This document shows, piece by piece, positions 45,907 through 58,177 of a stretch of 64,000 nt of DNA. The stretch is from Tulasnella sp. 424 (taxonomy: Eukaryota > Basidiomycota > Agaricomycetes > Cantharellales > Tulasnellaceae): positions 62,001 to 126,000 of the forward strand of contig WSUB01000095.1 of assembly GCA_019633425.1 (NCBI GenBank), read 5' to 3'. The notes below the pieces were generated by a model. It worked only from the letters and a program-made list of their open reading frames with translations. It ran no database searches and was not told the DNA's origin. Position numbers and translations under genes: made by a program. How positions within the stretch are numbered: position 1 is the stretch's first letter; each line of letters opens with the position of its first letter.

Positions 45907-46064
45907 GGTGGTCAGGTTCCAAAGCGTAGAAAGATAGTCGTTCCCACGGTCTGGAATTGTAATTCCACCTGAATCTCCCCGCGAGTGCACTAGACAGGCC
46001 GCCTGGAGTTCCTGCAAGCGTAGTGGGCTCTCTCCCCGATATCCCTTCTTCTTCAATCTTGTAC
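45907..46064. promoter_or_regulatory. bidirectional promoter, PRP4 / ZW10-Dsl1 genes
   Basis: 158 bp separate the two divergent start codons, so both core promoters and 5' leaders share this space. Both genes are conserved housekeeping functions. Confidence 0.5.
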
Positions 46065-49000
46065 ATGGCATTCCCCCTGCCACAGCATCTACCTAGAGCC
46101 GGTTTCTCTGGGGAGAGCTCGTCCTTTGGATCCACCAGCTCACATGCAGAACCGTTCCTGAAACGAATAGCGTCTCTTCCATTGAAGGAGTTCAAGCACT
46201 CATCCGCTACTGCATGGCTCAAGGACCTGGACAAAGCCATTGGTGACACTAAAGTACGCGCCGGTGCTGTTGGCACCACATACGTGTTAGAGTGACGTGC
46301 ACCCCTTCTCTCGTAGGAACGAATACATGCACGCATCAACTCCGACCTTCCTCGATTTGAGAACCAACTCGAGTCGTCTCGACAGGCCCAAACTCGTCTG
46401 AAGAGCTTGTCCACCAGTGTAGAGGACCTGGGCGATGCCTTGAACGCTGCAGAGGTATGGGTTTACTTTCCTTGCCATTGACGTCGCTAAACTCGACGTC
46501 ACAGACCGGACTGCTCCCAGGGATTGTTAGCGTACTTCAGTCACACTCGAATCTTGCCCAGGATGCAATGGACGCCGATTCTCGCAGAGAGGCTCTCTTA
46601 CATTTGCTGGAATGCAGAAACTTCTACCGCCAGTTGGCCTCCCTTGCCAACGAAGGTCGTCTTCCAGAAGCAATACAACATTACGAGGTCACAAAGGATG
46701 TGCTCGACTCCACACCTCCGTCCTTATCTAAGGCGAGCGTGACGCTCGACATGAAAGTACGTTTCGCTTGCAGCGCATGGAAGGTAGTTCCAAATACTCA
46801 CCTGCCACCTCACCTCAGCGAAAATTCCGGGTGTTCGTGGATCGGATTCAAGAGCAGTTGGCCGCCGCTTACCAGAAGGGTGTAGCTTTGGAATCTTCTG
46901 TCACTGGGGCTACCTTCAGCGTAGCTCGCGAAGTGCCCAGTGCGTAGCCTTCATATGCAGGGTCATTGTCGCAAACTCTAACGTCTCGAACAATAGTTGG
47001 TTCAACGACCCACCGCCTCGCCCTCGGAGACGTATTGAATTCACTTCCTCCGGAAGACCTGGAAAGGAGACTGGCGTCTCTAAGGAAGGACATTGTCCAA
47101 AAGCTTGTCGCGCCACTTCTACTCCGGGCGTCAGGGACAAGGAAACGGTCAGAAGGCTCTTCGGACCTTCTTGAAATCGACCACGATTCAACAATCGCGG
47201 ATCCACTTCCAGGTCTTGAAACACTCCTCCGCCACATTCATCAATCGCTACTTCCTTCCCTGCCAGCGGCGCAGCGCTCCGCATTCCCTGCCGCATTATA
47301 TCAACCAGTAGCGGAATCCATCATCTCGTCATATCTTCGGGCCTCTATACCTTCGTCGACCGCGCAGCTTCCACAATTCCTGGAAAGGGTTAGGAACGCC
47401 GTCAAGCTAGACAACGTGATGAGGGAGGAACTCGGCTTCAAGTTTGGAAAGGTTCCTCTGGTTGCTGAGTGGGCGAGCGAGGTTGGAAGTCATTATGAAA
47501 AGAAACGGCGGGAGGCTGTCATTCTCGCCGTGAGAGAGCTCATCGAGGATCCACGGGATGAGGACAGAGGTGTTGGGGTCCGTGTCAAGGAAACACTGGT
47601 ACAAAGTCAGGAGGGGAGTGAAGATTCTTCGACCTCACCTTCCGTGGGCTCTAGCAGTATTGTTATCGACCCACCCCAGACGGATGATGAAGATGGTTCT
47701 GCTTGGGATTTTGACGACACTCCAAGCACCGACGTACCATCGTTCACTACAGCCGCTGCACCCGCCTCTGAAATATCCGAAGCTCAGTCGACAGAGCCGC
47801 AGCCACCGGACACTCCAGCAAACCCTCCTGACGAAGATGCCGAAGACGGATGGGGATTCGATGACGATGTCGAACCCACATCTCCACCACCGCCCGAAGA
47901 TACTGGAAGCAGTGTTTTCTCGTCTGACGCGACGGGCCCGTCTTCGGCGGATCAGGGAGATGGTTGGGATTTCGATGATGGGCCACAGTCACCGGTGCTT
48001 TCTGCTCCAGATCCATCGTCGGCAAAACCAGCCCGAGGTCTTGAAAAGTTTTCAGCACATCACAAGACTGGAAGTGCCATTTCCGGTTCCTCTTCTGGCA
48101 TTGTTGCTGCACCAGCGAACGTGTCCGTCCCGACAATATTGTCGCCCCCTCGGAAGAAGGTTCCAGAGCGACCGCGAGAACAGGAAACATATCTGGTTTC
48201 TTCGAGTGCGGTCAAGGTTCTGGCTATGGCAGAACAGACGCTAACAGAGGGCAGGCAGTTGCTTGGGTCAGAGTAAGTCTTTCCGCCACCAGTCATATCC
48301 TATCTTCCGACTGTTAACTGACATCGTGTTCATCAGCATATTTGGGAAGGGCTCTCCCCGAAGAGGCCAGCTCCTTCTAAATGCAGTGCCTTCTATCCTT
48401 GACCTGTACCGCGCCTTGTATCCCACCGCTCACGCGGACACACTTGGTCCAAAACTTGAGGCCAGTGCCACCTATTCAGCTGGTGAAGCCATGCAATTTT
48501 CAAATGATTGCAAATACCTTTCCCAAGAGGGGCAAAGGTTGGAAAGAGAATTGGCAGAGTCGGATGCTCAATCAGCGAAAACAAAGCTTGGGGAAACGGA
48601 TGAAAGGCTTAGAGTCGTCAGCGAGACGTGGTTCGACGACACGTTGGTCAGTGGTTGTTTCTAGCTGCCACCAGTGGACCCTAACCTGACATTGTCCTCG
48701 TGCCATCAGGACCATGAGATCGAAGGCGTGGAGAAACTCATCGCAAAAGCTGATGGTTTTGCTGAATCTGGAGATGACACAAAATTTGAACAATATCGAG
48801 CAACTGTAGAGCGAGTCCTGGAGGATATTATAGAGACATCGCGTAGCTGGAAGGTGAGCCCGTCCTTTCCTCGAAGCCATGCTGATTGAGCATTCAACGT
48901 CATCTATGATTTCAGACAATCCTCACGCGAACAGCATACCTTCAAGCCGTCGGGGCACTGGTGGATGACACCCTAGCACGAATGATTGAAGACATCACCT

Positions 49001-49427
49001 CCTTGCCGGATATTCCCGAACTTGAATCCCATCGTTTGAACGCCCTTCTTAAGATTTTTACTCCCTTGGAGGATTTGTTTGGCGAGGGCGATAACTCCGT
49101 GAGTTTGTCATCTCCTCTCAAATACTCACGATGCTGATGCCTTCACTTTTCAGTCTGTAGTCATGCATGTACCACTTTGGTTGAAGTTTTCGTATCTAGC
49201 CGAGTTGCTGGTCAGTTCTACCGCGAACCCCATTAGATTGCATGGCTGATTCTCCATGACAGGAGGCATCCATGAACGACATTTCATATCTCTTCGATGA
49301 AGGGGCACTGATTGATTTCACTGTGGAGGAGCTTGCCCGGCTTGTCCGCGCCTTATTCGCCGATACGCCTTTACGAACGAGAACCATCGAAAAAATTTCA
49401 GCGGGTCATCCACTCCCATCATATTAA
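46065..49427 (+). CDS. ZW10/Dsl1-family vesicle tether subunit
   Basis: Start ATG 46065 (MAFPLPQHLPRAGFSGE), stop TAA 49425-49427, introns throughout. The N-terminal half is helical: WLKDLDKAIGDTK, ENQLESSRQAQTRLKSLS, GLLPGIVSVLQSH, then REALLHLLECRNFYRQLA, as in ZW10/Dsl1 proteins. A central acidic, disordered stretch (about 47620-48050) carries three WxFDD motifs: SAWDFDDTPS, DGWGFDDDVE and DGWDFDDGPQ. The C-terminal part (GKGSPRRGQLLLNAVPSILDLYRALYPT; SNDCKYLSQE) continues the helical rod; FMDASMNDISYLFDEGALIDFT lies near the end. In yeast Dsl1 the acidic lasso binds COPI through Trp motifs, so the same job is likely: tether for Golgi-to-ER vesicles, with a possible kinetochore (RZZ) role as in animals. 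Confidence 0.8.
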
Positions 49428-49455
49428 TTCTGACTTATGCATTTCCTTTCCAATT

Positions 49456-50888
49456 TTACGTATTTGTGGCACCGCTCTGGGCAGCGCTCGTTCCGAACAG
49501 TCGGATCCTAAAAAGACCGACATGATCATTGAGAGACGTTGAACGGCTTATACTGCCAATGAACGGGCCGCAACCGTTCTCGTCCAACGACTCCTCCTCG
49601 ACGCTTAGACCTGCGGTTTCTTTCACTTTCAGATTAGTAGAGTGTCGTGCCATTTCTTGAATTCTTTAACCTACTGCACGCAGTCTTGAACTCGGCAAAG
49701 GTGGTTTCGCGTCGGATTGCAACCGCAAGCAGGGCTTCAGTTTGCCGTTTTAAACCTGAACTCGCGGATCCCTCTAAAGCCAATCTCAACGTTGCTACCA
49801 GGGCTGGGATGATGGACGGATCGAAAACCTGGTAAAGAGTTATATATAAATCAGCAGGTTATTTTCAAATACTGTGAAGGGATGGAGCATGTTTCGCACC
49901 AAGTCGGTTCCGATGATGACGTCCGCACTGAGCTCACAGAAGTAATGAAACAGAGTGTTTCTTTCCGAGCTATCGGCGAGACAGTCACTCCAGTCGAGGG
50001 GCCGAATGGTTATTGATGGATGGTTTGCTAAATTGTCTGCTGGATCTTCAGTGGACTGCAGCGAGCGAGGTAAGGTGGAGAGGGAAATACCCACTACAAT
50101 CTAGGCCGACGTTTAAGCGGCACCGCTCTAGCACTTCAGCGTTGCAATCAGTTAAAACAATGGCAGCTTGGGAGCCCGCGCCTTGGGATTGTAGTTGAGC
50201 CGCTAAGATGCCGAGGAATCCAGTCCCTGATCCTAACTCCAAGACTGTTTTGGCCTCTAGGATGCCTGAAGAAGGAGTGTCGAGATTCATCGTCTTCCAA
50301 CCCTTCACGCCAGCAGCTGACCTGGATATCGTAAAAGCCAATTTGCCAACACGAAAGCTGCTTGCCAGGTACGGAGGCCCGTAGTTCCCGCCTCGATAGT
50401 AGTTCTGGATTCTAAGAGCGTGATAGTCGTCGGCGACCCCTGCGTATATCCCGTTCTATAAAAGTGGGTGATATAGCTTGGCTCGGGAGGGCCGTTGGAG
50501 ACACCTGTGGATGGTCTTCCAGAGAAGGCCTGAGTCGAAAGGCATCGTAGCGAATGCCGAGTGAGGCTGACTGTGCGGCAAGTAGCTCCAAATATCGTTC
50601 GTAAATGCTATCGTCTACTTCCTATCACCCCAGATAGAGATAATAGTTGAGGATCAAGAATTTGAACGAGTTTAAAAACCCTACCTCGTTAATGTGTTCT
50701 AGGTGAGAGATCACAGATTTCAGAAATTGCAATTGAAATGACTTTGAGGGCGGATAGCGCGACAGGTGCTCAGACTTCAGAATATCATTGATAATGCGAG
50801 ACTGGTTGATGGGTACAGTGAAGCTTTTGGGCATAATCAAGCCGGCATAGTCCTTTACGATGTCCTCTATCGCGTTCGGTTCGATCAT
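49456..50888 (-). CDS. FAM86-type protein lysine methyltransferase (EEF2KMT/Efm3-like)
   Basis: Start 50888 (MIEPNAIEDIVKDYAGLIMP), stop at 49458-49456; four or more introns. N-terminal FAM86 part: LKSEHLSRYPPSKSFQLQFL and, in a later exon, IYERYLELLAAQ. The methyltransferase domain has motif I VLELGSGTGFLGILAA, then VLTDCNAEVLERCRLNV and RPLDWSD, with ADVIIGTDLV, all typical of the METTL21/FAM86 group. C terminus: CGPFIGSISRSTS ... GLFRIRLFG. Yeast and human FAM86 proteins methylate translation elongation factor 2; the same substrate is inferred here. Only 28 bp separate its stop codon from that of the convergent ZW10/Dsl1 gene, and 82 bp separate its start from that of the enoyl reductase gene. 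Confidence 0.8.
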
Positions 50889-50970
50889 GGAGAGCGGCGG
50901 GCGAGCGTTATGTCCGTCAGAGACCGAGAACGCCGCAGCGTTGTTTCCCATTCGACCTGCCATTCCAACC
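50889..50970. promoter_or_regulatory. very short bidirectional promoter, FAM86 / enoyl reductase
   Basis: Only 82 bp lie between the two divergent start codons, the shortest head-to-head spacing in the window; the transcripts may overlap at their 5' ends. Confidence 0.5.
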
Positions 50971-52449
50971 ATGAACTTCCGGTTCGTACAGAGGTCTCTC
51001 TTCTCAACAGCTTCCCGACAAAATACCGCCTTTCGGGCACTGGTATATCAGAAGAATGGGAACCCAGCCGAAGTTTTGAAAGCTCAGACGTTCGAGCCTT
51101 TGGCATTTCCTGGTCCGAGCCAAGTTCGGGTCAAGTTGCTGCTGTCCCCAATCAACCCCGCGGATATCAATGTCATAGAAGGAGTATATCCAGATGCGCC
51201 AATCCTCAGACCTGACCTCATATCCAAAACCGGAGCGAAGACTAGCTCTGGTGATGACCTTGGAAAGCCAGTGTTTGTGGGAGGGAATGAAGCAGTCGGC
51301 GTCATCACTGATGCTGGTAGTGCCGTACAAGGGTTCAAAGCTGGAGACCGTGTCATCTTTGACAAGAGCCAACTGGGGGCATGGGCAACTTACCAGAACG
51401 TTGAGGCCGCCCAGCTGGCTAAAGTTGATGACGACATCTCGGATGTCGCCGCTGCGACTATGCGGGTACGCATCCCACCTACCCTACGAGCGTCGTAGGA
51501 TAATACTGATCATGACTGATGAACATAGATCAACCCCCCAACTGCTTTGCTCATGCTTCGTTCTTTTACGTCTTTGCAACCGGGTGACTGGATCATCCAG
51601 AATGGCGCCAACAGCGCAGTGGGTTAGCGGGTGGTCCTCACTTAATGCGCGAGTATTTCTTTTAAAATTTATGGTTTCAGGTCAGGCCGTTATCCAAATC
51701 GGCGCTGCACTGGGTCTAAATACCATCAACCTCGTTCGAAATCGAGAAAATATAAACGAGTTGATGATCCGGCTGCACGCGCTTGGTGCCACAAGGGTCC
51801 TCACCTACAACGAACTGGCCGACAAGGCGATGAGGCAAGAGGTGAAGAAATGGACAAATGGGAAGGTGCGCTAATTTTTGTCAGTGTGGCGCCAAACCAG
51901 CGGGTGGCCCACTCATTTTCATGTTCTATTAGCTCATCAAGCTTGGCTTGAACTGTGTCGGAGGGAGAGACACCACGACAATGGTTGGCTACCTCGGGTA
52001 TCGCAAGCTTTTTTTTGTGTTTTCTTTGCAATAACCGAAGCTCACCGGTGCCTCGCCTTGTTTAGCAAAGACGCGCATCTCGTGTCATATGGGGCAATGT
52101 CCAAGTCGCCAATTTCTTTGCCAACATCTTACTTTATCTTCAAGAACCTTACATGTCACGGCTATTGGCAGTCTCGATGGTATGCAGACCACTCGAAGGC
52201 GGATCGACTTAAGGTATATGCAGAGATAATGGACCTTATTCGACAGAAGAAGGTAGGTCACCCATTATCCGTCTCAATAAAGCTTTGGCTGACCCCCACA
52301 ACCCACAGCTCAAAGCGCCTGAGCATGAAATCCTAGAGTTGAAAGGAAGCGACGAAGAAGTGACGAGAACCGTTGCACACGCCACAAAGAGGCTCAGTGC
52401 CGGGAGCCACGGGAAGAAAATTCTCTTGAAGTGGGCAAGCAGTTCGTAG
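50971..52449 (+). CDS. ETR1: mitochondrial 2-enoyl thioester reductase (Etr1/MECR)
   Basis: Start ATG 50971, stop TAG 52447-52449. The N terminus MNFRFVQRSLFSTASRQN is Arg/Ser-rich with no acidic residues, a mitochondrial targeting signal. The MDR-family body follows: YQKNGNPAEVLK, VRVKLLLSPINPADINVIEG (catalytic Tyr region downstream at GVYP), GGNEAVGVI, GDRVIFDKSQLGAWATY, INPPTALLML, DWIIQNGANSAVGQAVIQIG (NADPH-binding, split by an intron), LNCVGG, LVSYGAMSKSPISLP and FKNLTCHGYWQSRWY. These are specific to the Etr1/MECR clade. The enzyme does the last step of mitochondrial type II fatty acid synthesis, needed for lipoic acid and respiration. Confidence 0.9.
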
Positions 52450-52510
52450 TGAGGTGCATAACGATAGCCGTAACCAGTCGTACAATCGAAACCGAGAAAG
52501 CTATCGATAT

Positions 52511-53346
52511 TTATCGGACTTTTCTGTCCTCGAAGAAACGCTAGAACGTTGAGGGAGAATCAGGTCCAATCAAAAGATGCCGAGTAGAGGATCACTCACT
52601 GTCAAATGTCTCATTTGCCATGCGCACGTAGCAAGCAGAACTATAATCTGGAATACGGTATACCAGGCAGCCCGTGAATTGGTACCTTCACTCAGATCTC
52701 TGAATGCGGCCTCTCTTTCCCTTTGATATTGCTGCTCGCGCCGAATTTCCTCCAGCTTGTTATTCAAGTCCCGCAACTTTTGTGCGACGTCGCTGACATG
52801 TTTGCGGTCGTGATCCTGGTCGTGTTTTGTTGCACCGACGTTGATATCCAAGTACATGCGGATGTGTCGGGAAGTGAACCAGCCAGCGGTGTAGTTTGTA
52901 CCAAGGCATATGCTGTGATCGCCTGCCTCGTGCGAGGTGAAAGTAAACTTCCCTTCTGGAGGGCCACGAGTTTTGACGACAACATGCCCGGTTTCCATTT
53001 CCTGTAAAGGTTGCGGACGCAGAGATTGTTCTCAATAAACTGTGTATCACAGCGAAGACGTTGCAGCCCACCTCAACGCCGACTTGCACTCCTAAATTCT
53101 CGTGATGCATGTACGTTTGAGCTTGATTGTCCCATTCTTGTGCACGATAGTGGCCTGCATGCATGAAAAGCTAAGTCGTTCGTTTCTTGATACGAGACAT
53201 CGCTACACACCTTCAACGACCGTATCGCTCGGCAATTCCTCAACGAAACAGCGTCTCTCCCCGGCGTCTAGGTAGAAGTGAAGAGCGTTCGCACTCAGTC
53301 CAAACGTCAAAAGAAAGGCGAGAAGACTTCTTGTAGAGAGTAGCAT
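52511..53346 (-). CDS. p24/emp24 family cargo receptor
   Basis: Start 53346 (MLLSTRSLLAFLLTFGLSAN), stop TAA 52513-52511. Signal peptide of about 22 residues, then a GOLD domain (LHFYLDAGERRCFVEELPSD; FTFTSHEAGDHSICLGTN), a coiled coil (VAQKLRDLNNKLEEIRREQQYQREREAAF), a membrane helix (AAWYTVFQIIVLLATCAWQM) and a short cytosolic tail split by an intron: RHLT then RFFEDRKVR. The FF pair is a COPII-binding signal and the basic end resembles a COPI retrieval signal. The protein would cycle between ER and Golgi. Its tail faces the same COPI system as the Dsl1-like tether encoded nearby, though that is probably chance. Confidence 0.88.
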
Positions 53347-54154
53347 ATTAGAAGATTTAGTGACGTGATGGATGGGTCCTGGTCTGAATGCCAACGGCTT
53401 AGGACTAGAAACTAACATCGGAATTCACACCCTTCGCCACCACGCAAAAGAAATCACCAACGGCGTTACGCCTCAGCAGTTCGAAATCTTGGTGTCCTCT
53501 TAATCCTGTTGTACTGAAAGTTGAATTTCAGGTAGCTACCTAACACACTCAGGAAACTGTTCCTTTCGGCTAGGAGTTCTGGGCTCCCACCAGTTGCCAC
53601 CCTGAGCAGTCGCACAACCGACGTCACTTGTTCAAGCAGTCTCGTCTGATTTTCATTTTGTATCAGCATGCATAAGTTATCTGAGAAAATCATTTCTTCT
53701 CATGCTATGAACGTATCACATATCTTACTGCCACCCGAATCTTCGCTCGATTCAGGGAGGGGCGTCCTAAGCCCAGTGAAAAACGGAACCAGAGCACTAG
53801 AAACGTCTTGTCCTAGGCAAGGCAGCATCGGCAGAGGAGTGTTGAACGAGCCCCATCTCTGATGGAGCCCCGTTTGATGGAAACTTTGAGCCGTGAGGGC
53901 GAACGTCACCGGCGAAGCAGCGGATGAAATCTAATTTCCATCTGTAGGACACCATTGCTACAGGGGTAGCCCGTTCCTCCGGGAAGGTCGAAGAAGCGAT
54001 TTATTCTAATTGGGAATATAAGGTCCATATATGGCCTAATAGTAGCGAGAGAGAGCTTGGGGCCGCATCCAAAGGTGACAATTCTATCAATGTAGTGCCA
54101 CCCACCGCGAGCACCCTTCTCAGCCCATCGCTATCTGGGACTGAAGCATGCTTG
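53347..54154. other. intergenic region, about 800 bp
   Basis: A minus-strand frame at 53693-53466 (75 codons, leucine-rich, LLEQVTSVVRLLRVATGG) looks mildly coding but has no supported start, splice partner or family. Otherwise nothing seen. Confidence 0.3.
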
Positions 54155-55354
54155 TTATGACTTCTGTCCATTTTCTCGTTCTTCAGCTTCCTTCAGCTTC
54201 TTCCCGAGGATCTTGGCGCTGACCTAAAGGTGAAATAATGAGATTTCCGCATTCAAGAGTTCACGTGTAGTGATCCTCACATTTCTAACATGCATATCTG
54301 CTTTCTCGACGCCATACTGCTTGCTCCTCTTGTATTGTTCGAGTGCCTCCTCCAATTGGCCAGCTATATCACGAGTCAGATTTCAGCACGGCGAAATCCC
54401 ACTCGGTTCCCAAACAGGAGAGGAGATACACGTACAAGCTTCTAGCACCGCGGCCAGGTTGAATGCAATCTCAGCATCCTCTGGTGCGAGGTCTGACGCA
54501 GCTCTTGATTCAAATATTAATCTAGATAATCAAAAGCGGTTTCTCAAGGAACCTGCTTACCTCAGATGCTGTAGAGCCAAGTCCGGCCTTGACATAGGCA
54601 TCATGATGTACGCACTTGCCAGGTCTCCAAGTTCAACTATTAGTTAGTGTTAAGACAATGACAGCGATGATAGACACACTAGTATGCGCGTCTGGACTAT
54701 CAGGTTGGAGTTCTATCGACTCCTTCCAAGCATCGATCGCGGCTTGGAAATCCTCTGCAAAGTGTAAGTGAGTACATGAGAGGGTAATTATTTGTGGAAG
54801 TAAATCGCATACTGGTATGATAGCAAGTCACCCCGTAGTTGAATAGCGCACTGGGGGTTTCTGAAGAGTTTAAAGTGTTGATTAGCATGGTCAAGAATAC
54901 CTTCTCGAAAATGTCGCACTTTTAATTTCAAGGCTTCGTTTATAAGAGGCCTGCCAAGGACGTCAATTGCTTGGAGATTGGGACAAGATTCGCGAACAAA
55001 CCTTTGCCCCTTCCACATCTCCCTCCTCAAGTTTTTGCGTTCCTTCCTCCAAAGCCTTGAGCGAGTCGGTAGCTGCCGGATCCGTGGGGGAAGATGCTAA
55101 TGTGGTGCTCGACGCCCACCCTTTCAACAATAAATTAGTCAATGCATCGGAATGATAAGCTGTGACATACTTCTTGAAGTTGAAGCCGCTGCCAACGATT
55201 GCGGACGTTGGATGCCTGCAAACCTAACGACGTTCCGGGAAGTGGTGGGAGGAAGGCCTGTAAAGCGAAATTAAGGGCTGCGTTCCTTGGAAGTCTCTGA
55301 ATGCGACTCACTTGAAAATCGTGCTCTGCTCGCGGAGACAAGAAGACGGAACAT
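54155..55354 (-). CDS. mitochondrial TPR protein, unidentified
   Basis: Start 55354, stop TAA 54157-54155, seven or so exons. Spliced exons 1-2 read MFRLLVSASRARFS then LPPTTSRNVVRFAGIQRPQ, a typical Arg/Ser-rich mitochondrial presequence. Then DSLKALEEGTQKLEEGDVE leads into TPR-like units: NSSETPSALFNYGVTCYHT, EDFQAAIDAWKESIELQPDS, ASAYIMMP with RPDLALQHLR, DLAPEDAEIAFNLAAVLEA and GQLEEALEQYKRSKQYGVE. The tail HVRNVSAKILGKKLKEAEE ends in a basic/acidic helix. Function unknown; probably a matrix or inner-membrane assembly or translation factor. The intron after GAK uses an acceptor before AAGGTATTC, chosen for phase. Confidence 0.6.
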
Positions 55355-55495
55355 GGTTAGACTCTGGGATGTGGTGGCAGCTCTGAAATTTCGGAACAGC
55401 AGTTCAAGGGCCTAACCGTGAGACACTGCGTACATAAACCCCGTTCTAATCGTGACCGCGACTTAACAGCAAAACAGTGCACAAACGTCAAAAGC
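55355..55495. promoter_or_regulatory. bidirectional promoter, mitochondrial TPR / dynein intermediate chain
   Basis: 141 bp between the divergent start codons; no TATA box seen. Confidence 0.45.
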
Positions 55496-57960
55496 ATGCA
55501 AGCCTCACGAAGAGCTGAACTTCAGGCAAAGAAGGATAAAATCGAGGAGCTAAGGAGGCTGAAGAAAGCGAGAGAAGAGGCTAAACTAGCTGCTGCCACC
55601 GCGGTAGGTGCCCCTGTTTTTGCAGTTACCAGCGATCGAGGGAGCATACATGCTAATTCATCCCATGACTGAAGGCAACAAGTCCTACCCCTCCAAGGTC
55701 GAGGAAAGAAGTTGATGATATTCTTGAAGAAGTTCTTGGACGAGGGCCGCGTCTGAGTGACGGTGGGCTCGGTGAATCGACACCGCCAATGGCGTCCCGT
55801 CCAGAATCTCCTGCCATCAGCGGCTTACCGCTGCCATCTCTCGGAAGGGGTGCTTTAAGTGGGAGTAGAGGTAGTGATGTTGGCTCGGATATAGCAACAC
55901 CGGTGGAGAAGTCAGTGCGTCCTCCTTCCCTCGTGCTCGACGTGATCTTTTGACCAAACTTCTCTCCGTTTAGTACAGGATCGCATCTACGGTTTGTTGT
56001 CGACTTTGTAGACGTCGAGCAGGAGCTTTTTGAATTTCCGCAAAAGGTGGGACGCTCAATTCATGTCATCCTTCCCTGCCGCTAACGCATCGAGACCGTT
56101 TAGCAACGCGTCGTCTATAATAAGGAAATTCAAACCGCTCCGGTAGAAACGGAGCCAACAGGTCCCTCAGAAGAGGAAATCCGGCAAAGACTCTTACAAG
56201 AGCAGGAAGCAGAACAAGAGCGGATTCGCCAGGAAAAGGAATTCGAAGAGCAAAACCGGCAACTGGACAAAGAGATTGAGGAGGAGTTGAGAGGTACTTT
56301 ACACAGTCGCTGCGCAATTCGCGATTGAAGCTGAAAGCTATCCCTTTTAGATCTCACGGAAGAGGAACGCGCTAGTATATTCATCGCACCGGAATTCCTG
56401 GATTTCGTCGAGACATCATCTAAAATTGTTGAGCGGGCTCTCAGTGATGCCTACGACTATATTCGTGATTATACGATAGGTGCCGAGGTGGGAACGTAAG
56501 TGCTTTGCTTTGCAGACTATTCGTCCCATCTCAATCTAACCTTCCTCAAGGGACGATTCGGAAGGAAACCGCGTAAAGAGGATTTGCGCTTTCTATGATG
56601 AACAAGTCAATAAGAATCGCTCCATAACAGATGTCGACTGGTCTCCTAAGGTGATCCTTTCATGAAGTCTGCAAGATTAAAATGACTGATTGCCTATTGG
56701 CCAAATCGATAGTATCCGGAACTATCTGTTGCGTCCTACAATAAAAATCCGGCAGCACTCAATGAACCCGATGGAATTGTGGCCGTTTGGAACCTCCACA
56801 TGCTGGAGCGACCGGAATTCGTCTTCCACTCACAGGTATCTCGCTCTATCTAATCTCATACTTCCATGAGCTGACTATTCTACGTAGTCCGATGTCCTTT
56901 CAGTGTCTTTCTCCCCTTTCCATCCCAACCTGGTTTTTGGAGGCTCTTACTCAGGGCAGATTCTACTCTGGGACACTCGCTCCAAGCACCTACCCGTTCT
57001 GAAAACTCCACTCTCGGCTTCAGGACACACGCATCCCGTGTATACGATGCAAATGGTCGGCACACAGAACGCTCACAACCTGATCACGGGCAGCACAGAT
57101 GGCATGGTTTGCAGCTGGTTAGTGGACATGCTAGCTCAACCCCAGGTGCGTTATTCGGACGATCCATCTTTTCTGCGTCCTCACTAGCTTTGCGTAGGAA
57201 ACACTGGACTTGGTTCACTCTGGACACAACAAGACCGACGAAGTTTCCGTCACCGCCTTAGACTTCCCCGACAACGAAACCACTACCTTTTGGGTCGGCA
57301 CCGAGGAAGGGAACGTTTACCAAGCTAATCGGTACGACCGAGCAGGCTCAAAAGCCGGATTGAACCAATACGACGTCTATCGTGGCCACGCTGGCCCGGT
57401 GACCGGCCTTAGCTTCCATCCGGCAGCGGGTCCGGTCGACTTCTCGGATCTCTTCCTGACATGCTCGGTAGATTGGACAGTCAAGTTGTGGAGAACGAAG
57501 GGTGCGGCCAAGCCTTCGACTTCCGCAAACACCATAACTCCGCTGTATTCGTTTGAGGAGGCCGATGATTACGTCTACGATGTTAGATGGCACCCTAACC
57601 ATCCTGCTCTCTTCGGAGCCGCGGATGGTTCTGGCAGGTTTGATCTCTGGAACCTCAACGTGGACACCGAGGTAAGTGATTTTCCGTAAGGAGAAACTTG
57701 AGGTTTGACGACGATTCACGCAGGTTCCTGTGGTCTCGACCGTGATCGGAACAGGGCGCGCTATCAACAAGTTTGCCTGGGAATGCAAAGACGGCAGAAG
57801 GGTTGGGTTGGGATCTAGCGACGGCAAGCTTTACGTTTACGACATTGGAGACATGGCCAGCTCGAAGGAGTCTGACTGGATCGACCTTCAACGGTCTCTC
57901 GGTGCCATGGCTGGTGGGATTGGGCAAGGTACTACGATGGACGGTGACTCGAGGAAGTAG
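55496..57960 (+). CDS. cytoplasmic dynein 1 intermediate chain
   Basis: Start ATG 55496 ([20 protein letters not shown]), stop TAG 57958-57960. The N-terminal helix ([16 protein letters not shown]) is the dynactin p150-binding coiled coil typical of this family. A Ser/Pro-rich linker follows ([14 protein letters not shown]), then light-chain-binding region and a Glu-rich helix ([20 protein letters not shown]). The C-terminal WD40 part has seven repeats: [20 protein letters not shown] with [26 protein letters not shown] with [48 protein letters not shown] with [26 protein letters not shown] with FDLWNLN, and [13 protein letters not shown]. It links dynein heavy chains to cargo adaptors for nuclear migration and organelle transport. 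Confidence 0.9.
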
Positions 57961-58177
57961 CCAAAATATATTAGATCCCAAAATAAAGCCAGTGATAACC
58001 CGAAAAGCAAAAGGGAAATGTGCGACATGAAAGTGAATGGGACGACACCAATAAGATAAACAGAAAAAGCGTGTCGAGAACGAAGCAGCGTATATGTGCG
58101 TGATGTAAAAAAAATGCAGAATAAGTTGGGAGAATATCCATAGTCCTCGTTACGGGTGGAGTTCTTTAGGAACTTGG
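57961..58177. other. convergent intergenic region
   Basis: Two 3' ends meet here; ATAAAG and AATAAG words near 57980 and 58045 could serve as polyadenylation signals. Nothing else seen. Confidence 0.4.
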
